A stretch of DNA of 64,000 bases from Sipunculus nudus (Eukaryota > Annelida > Sipuncula > Golfingiida > Sipunculidae). The position numbers and the translations under genes were made by a program. Location: NCBI GenBank assembly GCA_026874595.1, contig CM049317.1, forward strand, positions 18,623,882 through 18,687,881. Direction: 5' to 3'. The notes below the pieces were generated by a model. That model was not told the DNA's origin, made no database searches, and saw only the letters and a list, made by a program, of their open reading frames with translations. This document shows positions 10,910 to 22,995 of the stretch, one piece after another (within the stretch, counting starts at the first letter, position 1; each line of letters opens with the position of its first letter).

Positions 10910-12065
10910 TATTTCTGACAGGATTAAAATATTTTTTTCTGGATCACATATGCATACATTTATAATAGTTTGTGATCAGTTATTAAAAATGCAGTTTATT
11001 TTATCAGCTTTGAAAGAAAACGACCAGTCATTGAAATAATTGATTAATTAGAACCTTACTACTAGTTATAATGTGAAACAGAGTCATCTTTTTTCATATG
11101 CAAAAATCTTGCTTGTCTGATTCGTCATAAGTCATCCTTACTTGATCATATATGTTTGGATTAGATCGGTTTGGATTAAATCGGCAGCTATTGTGGCAGG
11201 TTGGGTCCCCATATGTTGTAAACATGTAGACATAAATAAAATGAATAGCCTTTGCACCATAGGCATATTTTTTATAAAAGGTTTAGAGAGAAATCTTTAT
11301 TTAATACATGTCAGGTATTGGCATAATGGGCCTCTTTAAATTAATGTGAAACTCTGGGTCAGAGTGCTACTGGGTATATGTATGTATTGTTCTGTAACAC
11401 AACAAACATATCCAGGTGTTAATGAACTTACTTACAAAAACAATAAATACGGCTGATATATATCACATGATCTGGTAGAGAACCCAGGTAGTGTATGGCA
11501 CAATAAGTGAACATATGTTACAGGTGAGAGCCCTTGCAGTACCAGTGGGCTTTTATTTTGAGTAGGCTTTCATTTGGATAATGCCAAACCCCCCTTGAGT
11601 TGGCACTGTAGGACTTGTTGTGTTGTCCAGTGTGTCAACTTGCGTCAGACCTTGATAATGTCAGATGCAGTCTTTGGCACTACAGACTTTCACCTATAGA
11701 TTTATGCTTCACATTCAACGAACCTACCTTGATAAACAAACCATCAGGTCAGCTCTCATGGACAAATCCAAACTGAGCTACACATGCCTATATCAGCAGT
11801 GAAGGAGTCTTTTAACTTATCTTTGATTGTAAGACTGCAGCAAATTGTGTCGTTATCGCTCTAGTGATACATTATAGCATCAATAGACTGTTTTATTTCA
11901 TGTCAGCTGTGGAAGTATTTGCTAAGGTTGTGTGCACACGCTTCTGTACCTTTATATTTAATGAGTCAGCCATGCCATTTTACAACCAGGAAACACTAAT
12001 ATTCTTTGGAACTTGTATTTGGAATATAATATTGTGAAACAATCCATTTGCCAACACGTTTATAG
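10910..12065 (+). other. No recognisable gene; upstream intron
   Basis: AT-rich sequence without coding exons that I can support. Because the exon at 12066 starts right after an acceptor site, this stretch is probably intron or 5' flank of that gene. Confidence 0.4.
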
Positions 12066-12132
12066 GATGGCAGAGAAAACGAGTACTGTCAGCACATTGG
12101 ATTGGCTGGATTCTATACCATGTATTTCTCAG
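12066..12132 (+). CDS. Exon 1 (first coding exon) of a split gene, unknown protein
   Basis: The exon is bounded by an AG acceptor (CACGTTTATAG) and a GT donor (TCAG followed by GTAATA). One base after the acceptor is ATG at 12067, with G at +4. From there 22 codons read MAEKTSTVSTLDWLDSIPCI then SQ, with no stop, ending in phase 0. The next exon found downstream (15849) starts in phase 0. An acceptor in front of the start codon implies at least one untranslated exon upstream. No signal peptide or known domain is visible. I chose this ATG because there is only one base between it and the acceptor. The protein was not recognised. Confidence 0.6.
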
Positions 12133-13755
12133 GTAATATTTCTGTTTTAATGTTAATAATGAACTTTTGGATTGGTTTTAGATATTGCCAGTTGTGCTAC
12201 ATTAATGTGATGTTCAATAATCAAAACTTCTTGATCACATTGATCTAGTCAGTGTCAGACCTAGGAGTTTATAAAATCCTTGGTCAGACAGAATGGCCAC
12301 ATGTAGGTAAAACACAGATCCAGACTCAATGACGAGCACTCAGACTCTGAAGTCAGGACTAAGGCCATGTCCGTCTTAAGTCGAGTATAAAAAAACTTTG
12401 TCACCCAAGGTCTGATGGTAAGATTGGAAAATAAAACCAAAAACACTGAAGCTGAGTTTACCTGATGTGCTGGATTCAGTTTGTGGCAGCAGAACACAGT
12501 ATCAGCTTCTGTGGCTGTGTCCAATTTAATAAAGATAAAGTATGTTGAAAGCAGTATAAAATTGCTTGGGCCATTTACTTGGCGGGTTGTAAACTCTACG
12601 ATATGGGCCAATGATGTCTAAATCCACTTGATTGTGCTGCATCCATAGGTCATAACTATTGGTAACCTGATCCCATATGGGGGCTATACCTCTCACAGTA
12701 TGCAGATCCAATTCTCCTCTTAGAATTTACTTTACCGCATGTCTTATACCACATTTCATGTATTGCATAGTCCACAGGCACCATAAAAGGTTAAGGTTAA
12801 AATGCCTAGAGCAAAAAAAAGTATTTTATGCACATTGCATATAATGGAGATCATGCCCCCAGTAAACACAGCTTATGATGTGTTCAAACTACTGGCAGTA
12901 TTTCAAATAAAGTTATTTGGTCCATTTGAAATAACACTCCTGAATGTTCAAAATAGATGGATTTCTGGATAATGTAATTTAAGAGTAATTAAAAAAGTAT
13001 TGTTAGCATGAACTTACATTAATATATACATACAATTATCTGAGATTGGTTAATCTGCTATATCTGACATTTTATTAGAATAAGAATATTTATTAACTAT
13101 TACATATTGAAGGTACATGAACATTTGCCATAATATATACATTACCTTATGCCATCCGTTTACTTTGGCTGAATACAAATGATTTCTGGCAAACCCATTA
13201 CAGCACACAGACTCTGTCTTGAATTAAGCTGTTTTATATGCTGTTATGGTTCAGTGTGTGAGTAAACATAATGCACCTGTGTCTGTGCAGCAAATCAGGA
13301 CTGCATATCAAGAGTTTGGATATTTCACTTGTACATTACACCTCCCAAATAAAGAGAAGTAACATGAAAGAAGAAACACTGGTGCTATGTTTATGTTTTG
13401 CACCACTGATGACACCTGGTGCAAGTATTGTTCCACTTGTGTACAGGAACAAGCCAACAGTTGTAGAATGAAATATTGGCAGATCCCATAATACTTTAAG
13501 ATAACACTGTATTTCGTGTATATTCAACATACCTGGTGCATGAATAGGTCCCTTTAAGAAAAGCCTCTTAGTAACAAATGTTATAATTGTAGATTTTTCT
13601 TGTAGATGTACAACTTGATAAGTAGGAGAAATCAAGAAATCATAACCTAGTGTTAAGACATCAGATTTGACTTGTATTTTTTTAAAGATTTTTAGTTGGA
13701 GGTTTAATGCTGATCGACTTATCTAATTATTAAGCTATGTATGTACAGCAGCAGT
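12133..13755 (+). other. Intron 1, first part; nothing recognised
   Basis: AT-rich sequence, no tandem repeats and no splice-bounded coding stretch. Open frames at 12261-12711 and 13271-13635 are short, overlap each other on both strands and have no recognisable composition. Confidence 0.4.
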
Positions 13756-13759
13756 ATGT

Positions 13760-14102
13760 TTTCCATTTCGGTTTAGGACTTCCCCGGTACAAGACAGGGC
13801 AGCAGCACTTGCTTCATCTCATTTTATTTTTATATCCTGCTGTCACCCAGGCCTGGTGTCTGCTGCACCTGCAGGTCCTGGGTGCGTAATATCACCCCAA
13901 TTGCTGAGTCATAACATGGAGGAACCTCCAAAAGACGCACCCATTTATGAGTGATACACGACTGTCTAGTACAGCTTTTCCATTAAGCCTGCAGAACATT
14001 CCGCCTGGCTATGGGACTACTTTTAAAATCTCTTTGCTCCTCAGCTGATATTTGAACTCACCACCTAATTGCTTCTACCCCTGAGCCACGGAAGCCAGTT
14101 TG
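13760..14102 (-). mobile_element. tRNA-derived SINE-like sequence, minus strand
   Basis: Read on the minus strand from about 14102, there is GGCTTCCGTGGCTCAGGGG then TAGAAGCA, a good A-box type start (TGGCTCAGGGGTAGA), and about 35 bp on GAGTTCAAATATC, a B-box like word. This spacing fits a tRNA-related RNA polymerase III promoter. The SINE body probably runs down to about 13760, but its end is not marked by a clear tail. No intact cloverleaf was confirmed, so it is not called a tRNA. Confidence 0.5.
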
Positions 14103-14183
14103 ACTATAATATTAGCAAGACAGGTCAATGGCCTTTTGATGGCACTGTCTAATGATTAATGTATACCACCTGATAAGAATGAC

Positions 14184-14510
14184 TGGGCTCCTAATGCAGT
14201 GGTTATACACACCACAGTAGTCCTAGATCTACTTTCCTGTAAACACTGCTGTGTATAGCATGATTTCCTGGTTTTCACCACCAGGGCTGGCATGGAGCAG
14301 AGAAGTGTAATCAGACCAATCTGAGTGTGGCATTGCATTGTGCATCCAGCTCCATATTTTAAACATGCTCTCATTGGTCTGATTATGTTGGCGCATGGAC
14401 AAGAACAGACCAATCAGAGTTGGTGTTGCATGTTTAAAATTATACAAAGTGTTGAAAACAAAAGGAGTTCAGGGATGACTGCAGTGTATGACCACTGTTT
14501 GAGGAGCATA
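14184..14510. mobile_element. MITE, best-preserved copy, ~25-bp TIRs, possible 9-bp TSD
   Basis: The left end TGGGCTCCTAATGCAGTGG and then TTATACAC is matched by the reverse complement of the right end, TATGCTCCTCAAACAGTGG then TCATACAC. The 9-bp word AAGAATGAC lies directly outside both ends (14175-14183 and 14511-14519). The interior contains inverted segments such as GCTCTCATTGGTCTGATTA and AGACCAATC. There is no coding capacity. A 9-bp duplication with long TIRs would suit a Mutator-like (MULE) parent, but no transposase was seen. Related copies lie at 1086, 2386, 4331 and 36700. Confidence 0.75.
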
Positions 14511-14519
14511 AAGAATGAC

Positions 14520-15030
14520 ATGTAATTATATAAAACCATTTGGATTTCAGGTTAATATGTGCACTGGAATATTCCAGAAGTCATCGCTTGTCATTAAGAG
14601 CATCTCTTGGGGCTATAATCAACATTGGAAATATCAAGAGACACTGATCTGTGCAAGAAATCAGAGCACAAATTCGCCTACTGTAATATTGCTGTTTTGT
14701 GAATTTAATGAGAAACTTTTATTTAAGCTGACATACATTTAGAAATAGCAAAGAATAAATTGATATAAAAATCTCTTGTTAGACTGAACTTATCCAATAT
14801 TCGCTATCCATTAATTTACTGTGTCCTCATTTGGTACTGGGTAAAAGCTGTGTACATTAGTACTGAACCAATTCTAAAGCAGATTATAATGTATACACAC
14901 TAATCAACATGCATAAGGGTTAATTGTTCATCTCGTTCTAGGAAATGTATAAGGCAGCAAGCAAATTCTGTACTGGTATATCATTGTTATATCATGAGTT
15001 GGTTCGTTTCTTGATTTAACTGGCCATACA
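14520..15030 (+). other. Intron 1, middle part; nothing recognised
   Basis: AT-rich, no repeat structure or splice-bounded coding patch seen. Confidence 0.4.
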
Positions 15031-15034
15031 CAGC

Positions 15035-15128
15035 CTTAGTTCCTCTAGGGTTCAATAATGTCAGGATTTGAACAAGGCATCCTCAGACTCAGAGTCATCA
15101 GCATAACCACTCTGTCACATCATCCCGC
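15035..15128 (-). mobile_element. tRNA-derived SINE-like fragment, minus strand
   Basis: On the minus strand the order is GATGTGACAGAGTGGTTATG (A-box like), then CTGAGGATGCC, then TTGTTCAAATCCTGAC (B-box like). The A-to-B distance of roughly 40 bp is right for a tRNA-related promoter of the Leu/Ser-like type used by many SINEs. Only the head part can be delimited. Confidence 0.5.
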
Positions 15129-15453
15129 CTGCTCTGAATTGTTCACTGTGGTTCTTTTAAGATTCCTCCATTTTGCTCATAGACAAATTGTGGGGATCAA
15201 ATCTATGACTTTTGCTGATTAGCCATGTTTATTTTCCTAGCCTCTGTTAAATGTTTATGGCTTGTAGTGTTGGGACTGATGAATGATTATAATAGATGGT
15301 CAGTCGGCTGATACAGACCAACAGATGATCGTACTTATAATCATAATAATTACAGAGTTACAAAGATTATGCTGTTTAATTTCAGAAGGTATGCTTAAAT
15401 TAAAATTGATGTGAACAAATTTTAGAACTGATATAGTGATAGATTAACTCAGA

Positions 15454-15455
<2 letters not shown>

Positions 15456-15535
<80 letters not shown>
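15456..15535. repeat. (TA)n(GA)n microsatellite
   Basis: About 45 bp of alternating TA switches directly to about 34 bp of GA. The same TA-to-GA structure is present at 61262-61312. Confidence 0.95.
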
Positions 15536-15537
<2 letters not shown>

Positions 15538-15848
15538 AGTAGATAAATTAGCCAATATCAGGCCTATATATATATTCAAAGAATGTACCGGTCTTTATTT
15601 GATCAGAAATTTCAAACAGCTAGAGGTTAACAAATTTTTACTGATGGCTGATCATGAAATTACAATTGATTCCCAACACTTCTCAAAAGCAACCCATAAT
15701 CAATCAGTGGTTCATGATATGCTGTCTTAGATCATTTAATATTAAAGGAAGTGTCTCCCAACACTAGTGACTTACCTTAATATATTGACTTATATATTGA
15801 CAGGTTTGTGGCTTTCGTTTAGTGACTATTTTATTATTTATTTTTTAG

Positions 15849-15912
15849 GAAGTGAAGCACATGGCTGAGCCAAGACCTTCAGATGCTGGAGCATCCAGCT
15901 CAGAAGTCAACA
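15849..15912 (+). CDS. Exon 2 of the split gene, unknown protein
   Basis: A strong acceptor (TTTATTATTTATTTTTTAG) is followed by 64 bases and a near-consensus donor (AACA followed by GTAAGT). Read in phase 0, as required by exon 1, it encodes EVKHMAEPRPSDAGASSSEV then N plus one extra base (A). The splice sites are the strongest in the window. The peptide is rich in Ser, Ala and Pro, like a disordered linker. The leftover base makes the next junction phase 1; joined to exon 3 (AG..) it gives AAG, Lys. Confidence 0.7.
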
Positions 15913-15939
15913 GTAAGTGTCTCCCTATAGTTTATTGCC

Positions 15940-16150
15940 TACCCCAGGAGGGTATGTATTCATTCGGGTTCGTGTGTGTGTTTATGTGTATATTCACAAC
16001 ATAACTTTCGTAATCATAAACAGAATCCCTGGAAATTTTCAGGACACCTAAGGAATGGGCCAGTGAAGTATCAGTTAGATTAAGGTGTGGTTCTGGCTCA
16101 TGATCTGGGTGCAGGAAGGACTTCCAGGAATATTCACAAATGTGAACATA
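15940..16150 (+). repeat. Dispersed repeat, related to 20970-21120
   Basis: Both copies start with TTGCC..CACCAGGAG-type sequence followed by GTATA.ATT. Both continue with GGGCCAGTGAA, ATCA.TTAGATT, TGTGG.TC, ATGATCTGG or CATTATCCAG, and end in AGGAAT.TTCACAAATGT. Divergence is high. It is probably an old transposable element fragment, not a gene. Confidence 0.5.
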
Positions 16151-17015
16151 TCTTTCATCAGCTCCCCAGTTTTTGGTCTCATACTAATTTAAAATTAGCT
16201 TCTTATTCTACATTTGTACATGCACGATCCACATCCCTCTTCAGGAAAATGCGGACATTTTGAACATGTGCAATACATGCTAAACACTTGCACACACAAA
16301 AAAAACCTGAACAAATTCCCTTTTTGTTAAACTGGACTTTGTCATTTTTCATCTTATAGGAATATTAGGTCTCAGATCACTTTTACTGAAAAACAGAAAG
16401 AAACAAAGAGTGCTGCTGAAGAGGAGAGTTAAATAATAGTAATTAGGATCATTTTCAGCAAATTTTCAAAAAAAGGGTGACTCTTAAAGAAAGAAAAATT
16501 TTGCAGGCCTGGTTATTATTTGTTGCTTATAATTTAGTTTGCCAGAGGCATTGATAAATATAAAAGTTTTTATTAAAGTTAATTATGTTTTGATTTTATT
16601 ATTTTTACCTGTAAACAAGCTTGTGAAATTAACAAAGTTTTCTTTCCTGATTTCTTAGTATTTTTTATGCATAACAACATCTTAGGCCTAGTTTTATTTG
16701 GTTTATACTGTTTTGAATGATAAGGCCCAGCATTACCTTGACCTCTCACTTGACCTGAGTTAAATGATAGATCTTTGATTCAAGAGAGCATCAATGGAGT
16801 CCTTATTGTGTGTAGTCATCCAGTTTTGCGTGATATGTTGAGTACTTAAGGATGACAACAGCTGGCTTGATAAGGCAGGCACTTGACATTAAATTGTAAC
16901 CTCATTCCATAGTCCCACCTGCTTTTAACCTTGTATAACTTGTGAAACACTTTTTAGCCTCAGCTGTTCATCCGGCACTGTTAACTTTTAATTACCTTGT
17001 GAGCAGGATACCTCA
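16151..17015 (+). other. Intron 2, 5' part; nothing recognised
   Basis: AT-rich, no tandem structure; no splice-bounded coding patch seen. Confidence 0.4.
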
Positions 17016-17019
17016 AAAA

Positions 17020-17530
17020 GATTTAAACCTTGGAGGTTCATTTCTTCAGGGCAGATGCATAGCAATAAAATTCTCAGTTAAGTACAAAGATGGGTCACCT
17101 TGACTTATTTCTCAAGTTCACATGGCTATTTTTAGAAAAAATTACGATAAGCTTATTTTTCATTTTCAGGAGCCACTGAATGGATCAGTATGAAACAGTG
17201 TGACTATGGTCCTTGCTGAGTTGTAACTGCTGTGCAAATTAGTGGCACCACCTACATTATCTGAATTTTCACGGGTTTTTCTGTCTTTTTCAATTTTTGC
17301 CTTGAGAGCAGGAGATCTGAAAGAGAGAGCAGCACAGACATACTTCATTTCTTCAAAGCAGATGCAGATCTCAGTCTAGTTAGAAGATGGATCACTTTGA
17401 CCTACTTTTCATGGTCACAGAGTTAATTATGGAAAAAATCTTTTCAACTTATTTCTTTTGAACCAGATAATGAATCAAAATGAAACGTGTGATTATTGAT
17501 CTTGATGACCTGTAACTGCTACTCCAGTAC
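17020..17530 (+). repeat. Two decayed tandem copies, ~310 bp apart
   Basis: CATTTCTTCAGGGCAGATGCA near 17039 and CATTTCTTCAAAGCAGATGCA near 17347 (each quoted here only as an anchor) start two similar stretches. Both go on with CAAAGATGGGTCACCTTGAC or AGAAGATGGATCACTTTGAC, then a TTATTT.. segment, AATGAATCA or AATGGATCA, and TGTAACTGCT. The family is likely related to the calcium-rich 'ACTTTGACC' type dispersed repeats also seen near 34100-34480. Confidence 0.55.
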
Positions 17531-17904
17531 AAGGATGGTTCATTTGTGCCCACACATGTTGTTAAAGACACATTGCTTTAAATAAATTCTGTACACAATG
17601 TTTATCATGATCATTATACAGATCTATATCACATCTGTTACCAGACTTGCAAGGTTACTACATGCATCTCTTGTTCAAATTTATGACTTTAACTAAAGCT
17701 GTACATGTGGACAGATGTATACATCCATCTGAAAACAGGATTACCATATTTATAACTGTTACTACCCATACATACTGTTCTATTGGCTGCGGGCTTTTGT
17801 CAGCTCCTGCTGATATTCTAGTTTTCTTATGTTCACTAGGGCTACAAATGCATGATACTGAAAAATAAATTTTTGCAAAAATGAAATCATAATTAATTTT
17901 TTAC

Positions 17905-18440
17905 AAGGCAAGTTTTTAAACCATTGGACCTACAAATCCAAAATTCTGCATACAGTTAGATGTGTAAAATTCTTCCTACCAAACCAAAAAATGGGGTCAC
18001 TGCGACTTCATTCCTTTGAGGAATTAAGGAAAAACCTCCATTTTTCAGTAAAAAACCTATTGTTACATTTCAAAACTGCCCACTATGAAAACCACTGACC
18101 AGTGTTAATGTATTCATGTTTGATATAACCATTCCTGCATTTGTTTTGTATGCACATATCCAGAAACTAGGTTAACACATATATTGTTGAAGTTATGGGC
18201 CCACCATTATGCACTTGTCAAAAATTAGGAAATACATCTACTCACCTAAAAAGATAATTGTTGAATCTAGAGACAAAAAAAATAGCAAGAATATAACTTT
18301 ATTTAATCAGATTCAATTGTACACCAGAAATCAGACAGAATTTTGTCAGTTGTTTAAGTTATTAGCATAATAGTAAAATCAGTACCTTGGCCCAACTTTG
18401 ACCATGAAGAATTGATGCATATTTTACTCTTTTTTCATTC
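17905..18440 (+). mobile_element. Helentron/HINE-like fragment lacking both ends
   Basis: From about 17905 the order AAACCATTGGACCTACAAATC, CAAAATTCTGCATACAGTTA, GGGGTCACTGCGACTTCATT, AAGGAAAAACCTCC, TAACTTTATTTAATCAGATT and GACAGAATTTTGTCA matches the interior of copies A, B and E. The hairpin end, the GTCC microsatellite and the CCCATGGG end are missing. Decayed copy. Confidence 0.65.
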
Positions 18441-18589
18441 TTTATATCCACGAAGTCTATTTTTTATCCTGGAACATTTACTCTTTTTTTTTTTTGGTCA
18501 TCTACATTTGGCAGGCCTGAAAGGGTAGGTGAATTAAGCTGGCCTTAAAATTGAATATAGTTAAAATTTGACGATTTTGGTATGATAAA

Positions 18590-18810
18590 AAAAAGCATTG
18601 TCTCCCTATTACCTTTGCAGATACACATCAGTCCCCTTGCCACCACACTTCTTCCAGCAGATAGATTTTTGCCTGGACACTGTGCTAGGAGTATTTTTGT
18701 GTTGTAACCCCAGTGTATTTCTCCCATTTTCTCAAAAAGCTCATGGGGGCTGCCATTTTGCATACACACTAAAACCTGAATGTCACAGGCAGCTTGTGAA
18801 AATTATGGGT
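18590..18810 (+). repeat. Dispersed repeat, diverged partner at 19640-19870
   Basis: Both stretches contain CCCCTTGCCACCA, a CTTCCA/TTTCCA word, TTTCTCCCATTTTC or AATTCTCCCATTTTC, GCTGCCATTTTGCA or GCTGCAATTTTTTGCA, and CACTAAAACC or AACTAAAACCCAGA, in the same order. Overall similarity is low. The open frames on both strands here (18545-18825) are short and not convincing. Confidence 0.45.
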
Positions 18811-20253
18811 ATGCCGCTTATTTGAAATTTCACTTTTAAATTCATATCAAAGTTCATGGCACTTTGTCTTCAAGACTCAGGTGTCAACATTAAAGGGCAT
18901 GCTTGCATTTAAAAATGAAGAAAAAATAAATTGCATGAAATTCTGATTTTTCTAGAAATGTTCTGCAAAGCTTCCTAAAATGTTAAAATATCTGATACTT
19001 GCAGCTCTCAGAAAGGTTGGGCATAATTAAAATAAAATAATTCTGTTGAAATTATACTATCTGAAGACATCAAGCTCCAAGATTAATCAAAAACCTTTAA
19101 TAAATGAACAGATTGGTCTGGAGTATAATTTAGAAAACACTTTTTTGATAAGCACAACCTGTTTTCCCAAGAGGAACCAGTGGAACACCAATGTGGTTGG
19201 CAGGGACTGGCCATGCATACATTCTGGCAGGAAAGATGACTCAAACACTTTGGTCCCTCATGTATAGTTTCTTAACTATAACATGTGATAGACAGATGAG
19301 GGCTCTTTTATGTGACTGATGTAGTTTACTTTTCACAAATCTAGTTTATGTTTGCATAAAAAAGACAAAACCTGTTTCTAAAAGTAAGGTTAAATATGCA
19401 CTTGAACACTTCTGACAGGTGTGATATGCCATAGATCTAGAACAATTTTGTCAAATAGGTCAGCTCTAGACTGACACAGGGAATGTTCACGTCAAACTAT
19501 CAAAACTTAAGATCTTAACTGACAAGGGTTGTGAATGCTGGTGATTGACCACTTATGGATAATTTGGCCAATTCTCTGAGAATTCTGAAGTCATCCTACT
19601 CTTAAGTTGAGGATTTGGGCATGGCCCAGAAAAGTGTTTATCTGCACTTATCCTTGCTGATACTTGTATATCCCCTTGCCACCAAACTTTTTCCACATAA
19701 ATCCTCGGCTGAAAGCTGTCTTCAAAGAAGTTTTTTTTTCAAAAGCCCACACCAAGTATTAATCAAACTCTGACAAGTTTTAATTCTCCCATTTTCATAA
19801 AACTGCAAATTTGAGCTGCAATTTTTTGCACAAACTAAAACCCAGATGACTCACAGTTATGTTATGTTAGAGTTAAATATATACATGCAGCTAGTATCAT
19901 TAAACCAGAGGTGCTGCTATGTACACTTCAAGGTGACACACCTATAGATGTTTGGGGGGGGGGGGGTTAACAGGTGTCAATTTTCTCAACCTATCAGTTG
20001 TCAGACACTCAGTAATATTAGATCACAGATATCAACTTAATTGGTGACAAAGTGCTGAGATAATATTCACATGAAATAATGTCTTGAGAAATATCTAAGT
20101 AATTTGATATAATGTCCAAAGCTGGAAACCACATTCCCTTGGCATGGCTGATAATATAAACCTACTCCGTACTTTTTAATCCATGGCTCGTTCAGGATTT
20201 GTTTGACAGGATTTATGGAAATAACTAGTGGGGTAAATTTATAATTTTTATGC

Positions 20254-20945
20254 TCCCGCCACAAAGTGGCAGGGGCAAATAATTTTACCCATGTCCGTCA
20301 TTCTGTCCTTCAGTCATTCAGAAATCAAACCATTGTACGGACTTTTTTTTCGCAATGCCTGCAGATATTGACCTGATTTTTGTGTTTGGGCAGATAATGA
20401 CCAGTTACAGATCGAGTTCGCGTTTCGTCCCTTTTGCCCAACTTTTGACCGTTTTACGGCTCCTGAACAGAGAAAATTTCATGAAAAATAGAAATTTTCA
20501 TGACAAATACACATGTACAGACTTTTTTTTTGCAATGTCTGCAGATATTGGCCTGATTTTTGGTGTGTTGGCAGATAATGACCAGTTACTGATTGAGTTT
20601 CTGTTTCATCCCGGTTGCCCTACTTTTGACCATTTTATGGCTCCAAAAAAGAAAATTTCATGAATAAAAGAAATTTTCATGACAAATACACATGTACAGA
20701 CTTTTTTCGCAGTGCCTGCAGATATTGGCCTGATTTTTGGTGTGTGGGCATATAATGACCAGTTACAGATAGAGTTCCCATTTCGTCCCGGTTGCCCCTA
20801 CTTTTGACGGTTTTACGGCTTCTGAACATAGAACATTTCATGAAAGATAGAAATTTTCATGAAAAATGCACATGTACAGACTTTTTCACACAGTCCCTGC
20901 AGATACTGGCCTGATTTTTGGTGTGTGGGCAGATAATGTAATTTC
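20254..20945 (+). repeat. Dispersed element with ~180-bp tandem units (3.5 copies)
   Basis: The block begins with a hairpin-like head, TGCTCCCGCCACAAAGTGGC then AGGGGCA. GACTTTTTTTTCGCAATGCC recurs at about 20339, 20519, 20698 and 20878, each time followed by TGCAGATATTGGCCTGATTT, GGCAGATAATGACCAGTTAC, TTTCGTCCC, ACTTTTGACCGTTTTACGGC and AATTTCATGAAAAATAGAAA. The unit is about 180 bp and the fourth is cut short. The 102-codon frame at 20355-20663 is repeat-derived. Confidence 0.85.
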
Positions 20946-21124
20946 TTTTTTTTTGTATGGTTTCCTAAGGCTCATTGTTGCCTTCACCAGGAGAGTATAC
21001 ATTAATTGATCCTATTTGTGTGTGGGCCAGTGAATAATCAATTAGATTTTAGTGTGGATCCGGCACATTATCCAGATTCAGGATCATCATCTAGGAATTT
21101 TCACAAATGTACAGTGACTTGTGC

Positions 21125-22995
21125 ATGAATAAACATAGGATAAGGAACAAATAAGTGAATGCAAACATGGCTTGTGGAGCATCCTACAATAGGGACCCCC
21201 CCCCCCCCCACTGTGTGTTCAGTTTGTTATATTTACAAAAAAAAAAAAATGTTCTGTATGTTACAAATGATAAATGTTAAGATTCATTAACACTGAGCAC
21301 AGTTGCTCGAATCGCTATTTGTAAGGTTTAAAGTAAAAAACGTATAAAGCTATTTCTACTATACACAGGTCTTTATGTGGCTTTATATGTTATTTTCTTG
21401 CAAAATTGTAGCCCTCAAATAACAATTTGATCAACTGAGTAGAGAGCCACCTGTCTGTACCCTTTGCTCATATTGCATTTCATTTTACAAAACTTGCAGT
21501 GGTGACAAATAAGACCTGGACAGCAGATTAACAATAAGTGCAGTGCACGTGCTCATCGAGAAGTTTCATTCTATTGGATTCATTGATTCTCATGTTATTC
21601 TTAGAAGGGTCTGTTCTGATATCTGATATCTTTTAACTAAAGATAGCCCCTTGATCCTCTGTAAAGTTAGGCCAGAAAACAAGATCCCATTAGGCCAAAA
21701 AAAGAAATGGTTCTCAGGCACTTTTTTTCAGAAATCAGTGCTGGCTGGCGACCTTTGCTTTTACCTTTTTTGTATTTTTGATAAGAAAGTCATTACGATC
21801 AAGTAAAAGCATGATAATAACAGAATTTGTTTGCTAAACAGGTAAAATCACTACATTACAAAGGGAATCTTATCAAAATTGTATTATTTTATCTTCTTGA
21901 AAAATGAAAATCAAAACATTTTTGATGCGGGGGGGGTTAAATTGACACAGGTGGTGCATGAGAACCCTACCTTTATTTTTTTTGCCTTATACTTAGGCTT
22001 TTTTTATATCCACTCATTCGTTACATTTTGGGAACCTGCCAAAATGCACCCCAAAACATTCAACAAGGACATCTCGAGGCAAGTCAGGCAAATCAGAGTA
22101 TTGTGGAGGGTGTTTTGTGACTATTGGCCATTTAACTTCCACACATATGCAACCAACCACATTAGGTTACTTGGTTTTTCTGTTTAACAAGATTGGCCCA
22201 GCTTGTAGATTAACAAGGTCTTTGCCACTTTCATCCATCACAGAGATGTTAGAAGAAATATTCTTAAAATAAATTACCTATATTTCATCAGTAAGTCAGA
22301 AATCACATAAATTATACAAAAAAATATAGTGAATAGCTGGCTTAAATTCTGGAGGTCTTCAAGGTGACAGCATGTTCATGACATAACTAATTGTTCTCAC
22401 TGTGTTGTATATTCCTTTGGTTGGATATATAAACTTTTACCACTTCACAATGCATGAGAAGTTTTCTTTAGGTTTCATTCCCTGTTTGATAAACTAATAG
22501 TAAATCTAGTTTGTGATATTTTTTGTTTTGTCAGTATTCTCCAGAAGACTTTGGGTAGGAAAGGATTGTCATTCCAGATTCAATTAAAAATGGTGCTGTA
22601 ATAAATATAAAGGCAGCCATTCTAAGCTGCAATTTAGCCAGGGTCGGCAATCAATAAGCTTGGAATATGATGAAATAGTCTTGTAATCATGTGTATCGTC
22701 TTTAGTTTGTGTGGATTCAGACACCTTATTAGCCCGGGGGCAGAAGTAACCAGTAATCAATGATACACCAGGTGAAAAGGGAAGGAATATGAGCTGAAGG
22801 CTATGGGAAATACTGACATCACTGTGACAGTTCCTCATGTGGCAGCATGACTGGCTGCAGCAGTGATAGCGCGTGCTGATCACAGGAAAGAGCAGCAGTT
22901 ACATGTGCTTGTCACATGATCAGCAACCACAGTTGCATGCTTGTCACATGATTTGCTAATTAACATACTTGTTTCATTATGTTTCCAGTTCTGTT
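21125..22995 (+). other. Intron 2; nothing recognised
   Basis: AT-rich sequence with short C or G runs (21197-21210, 21930-21937). No tandem structure and no splice-bounded coding patch. The 102-codon frame at 21879-22187 has no recognisable composition. Confidence 0.4.

Noticed and set aside
13990-14102. True tRNA gene on the minus strand
   Set aside because: A- and B-box like words are present, but I could not fold acceptor and anticodon stems, and the sequence continues as SINE-like body.
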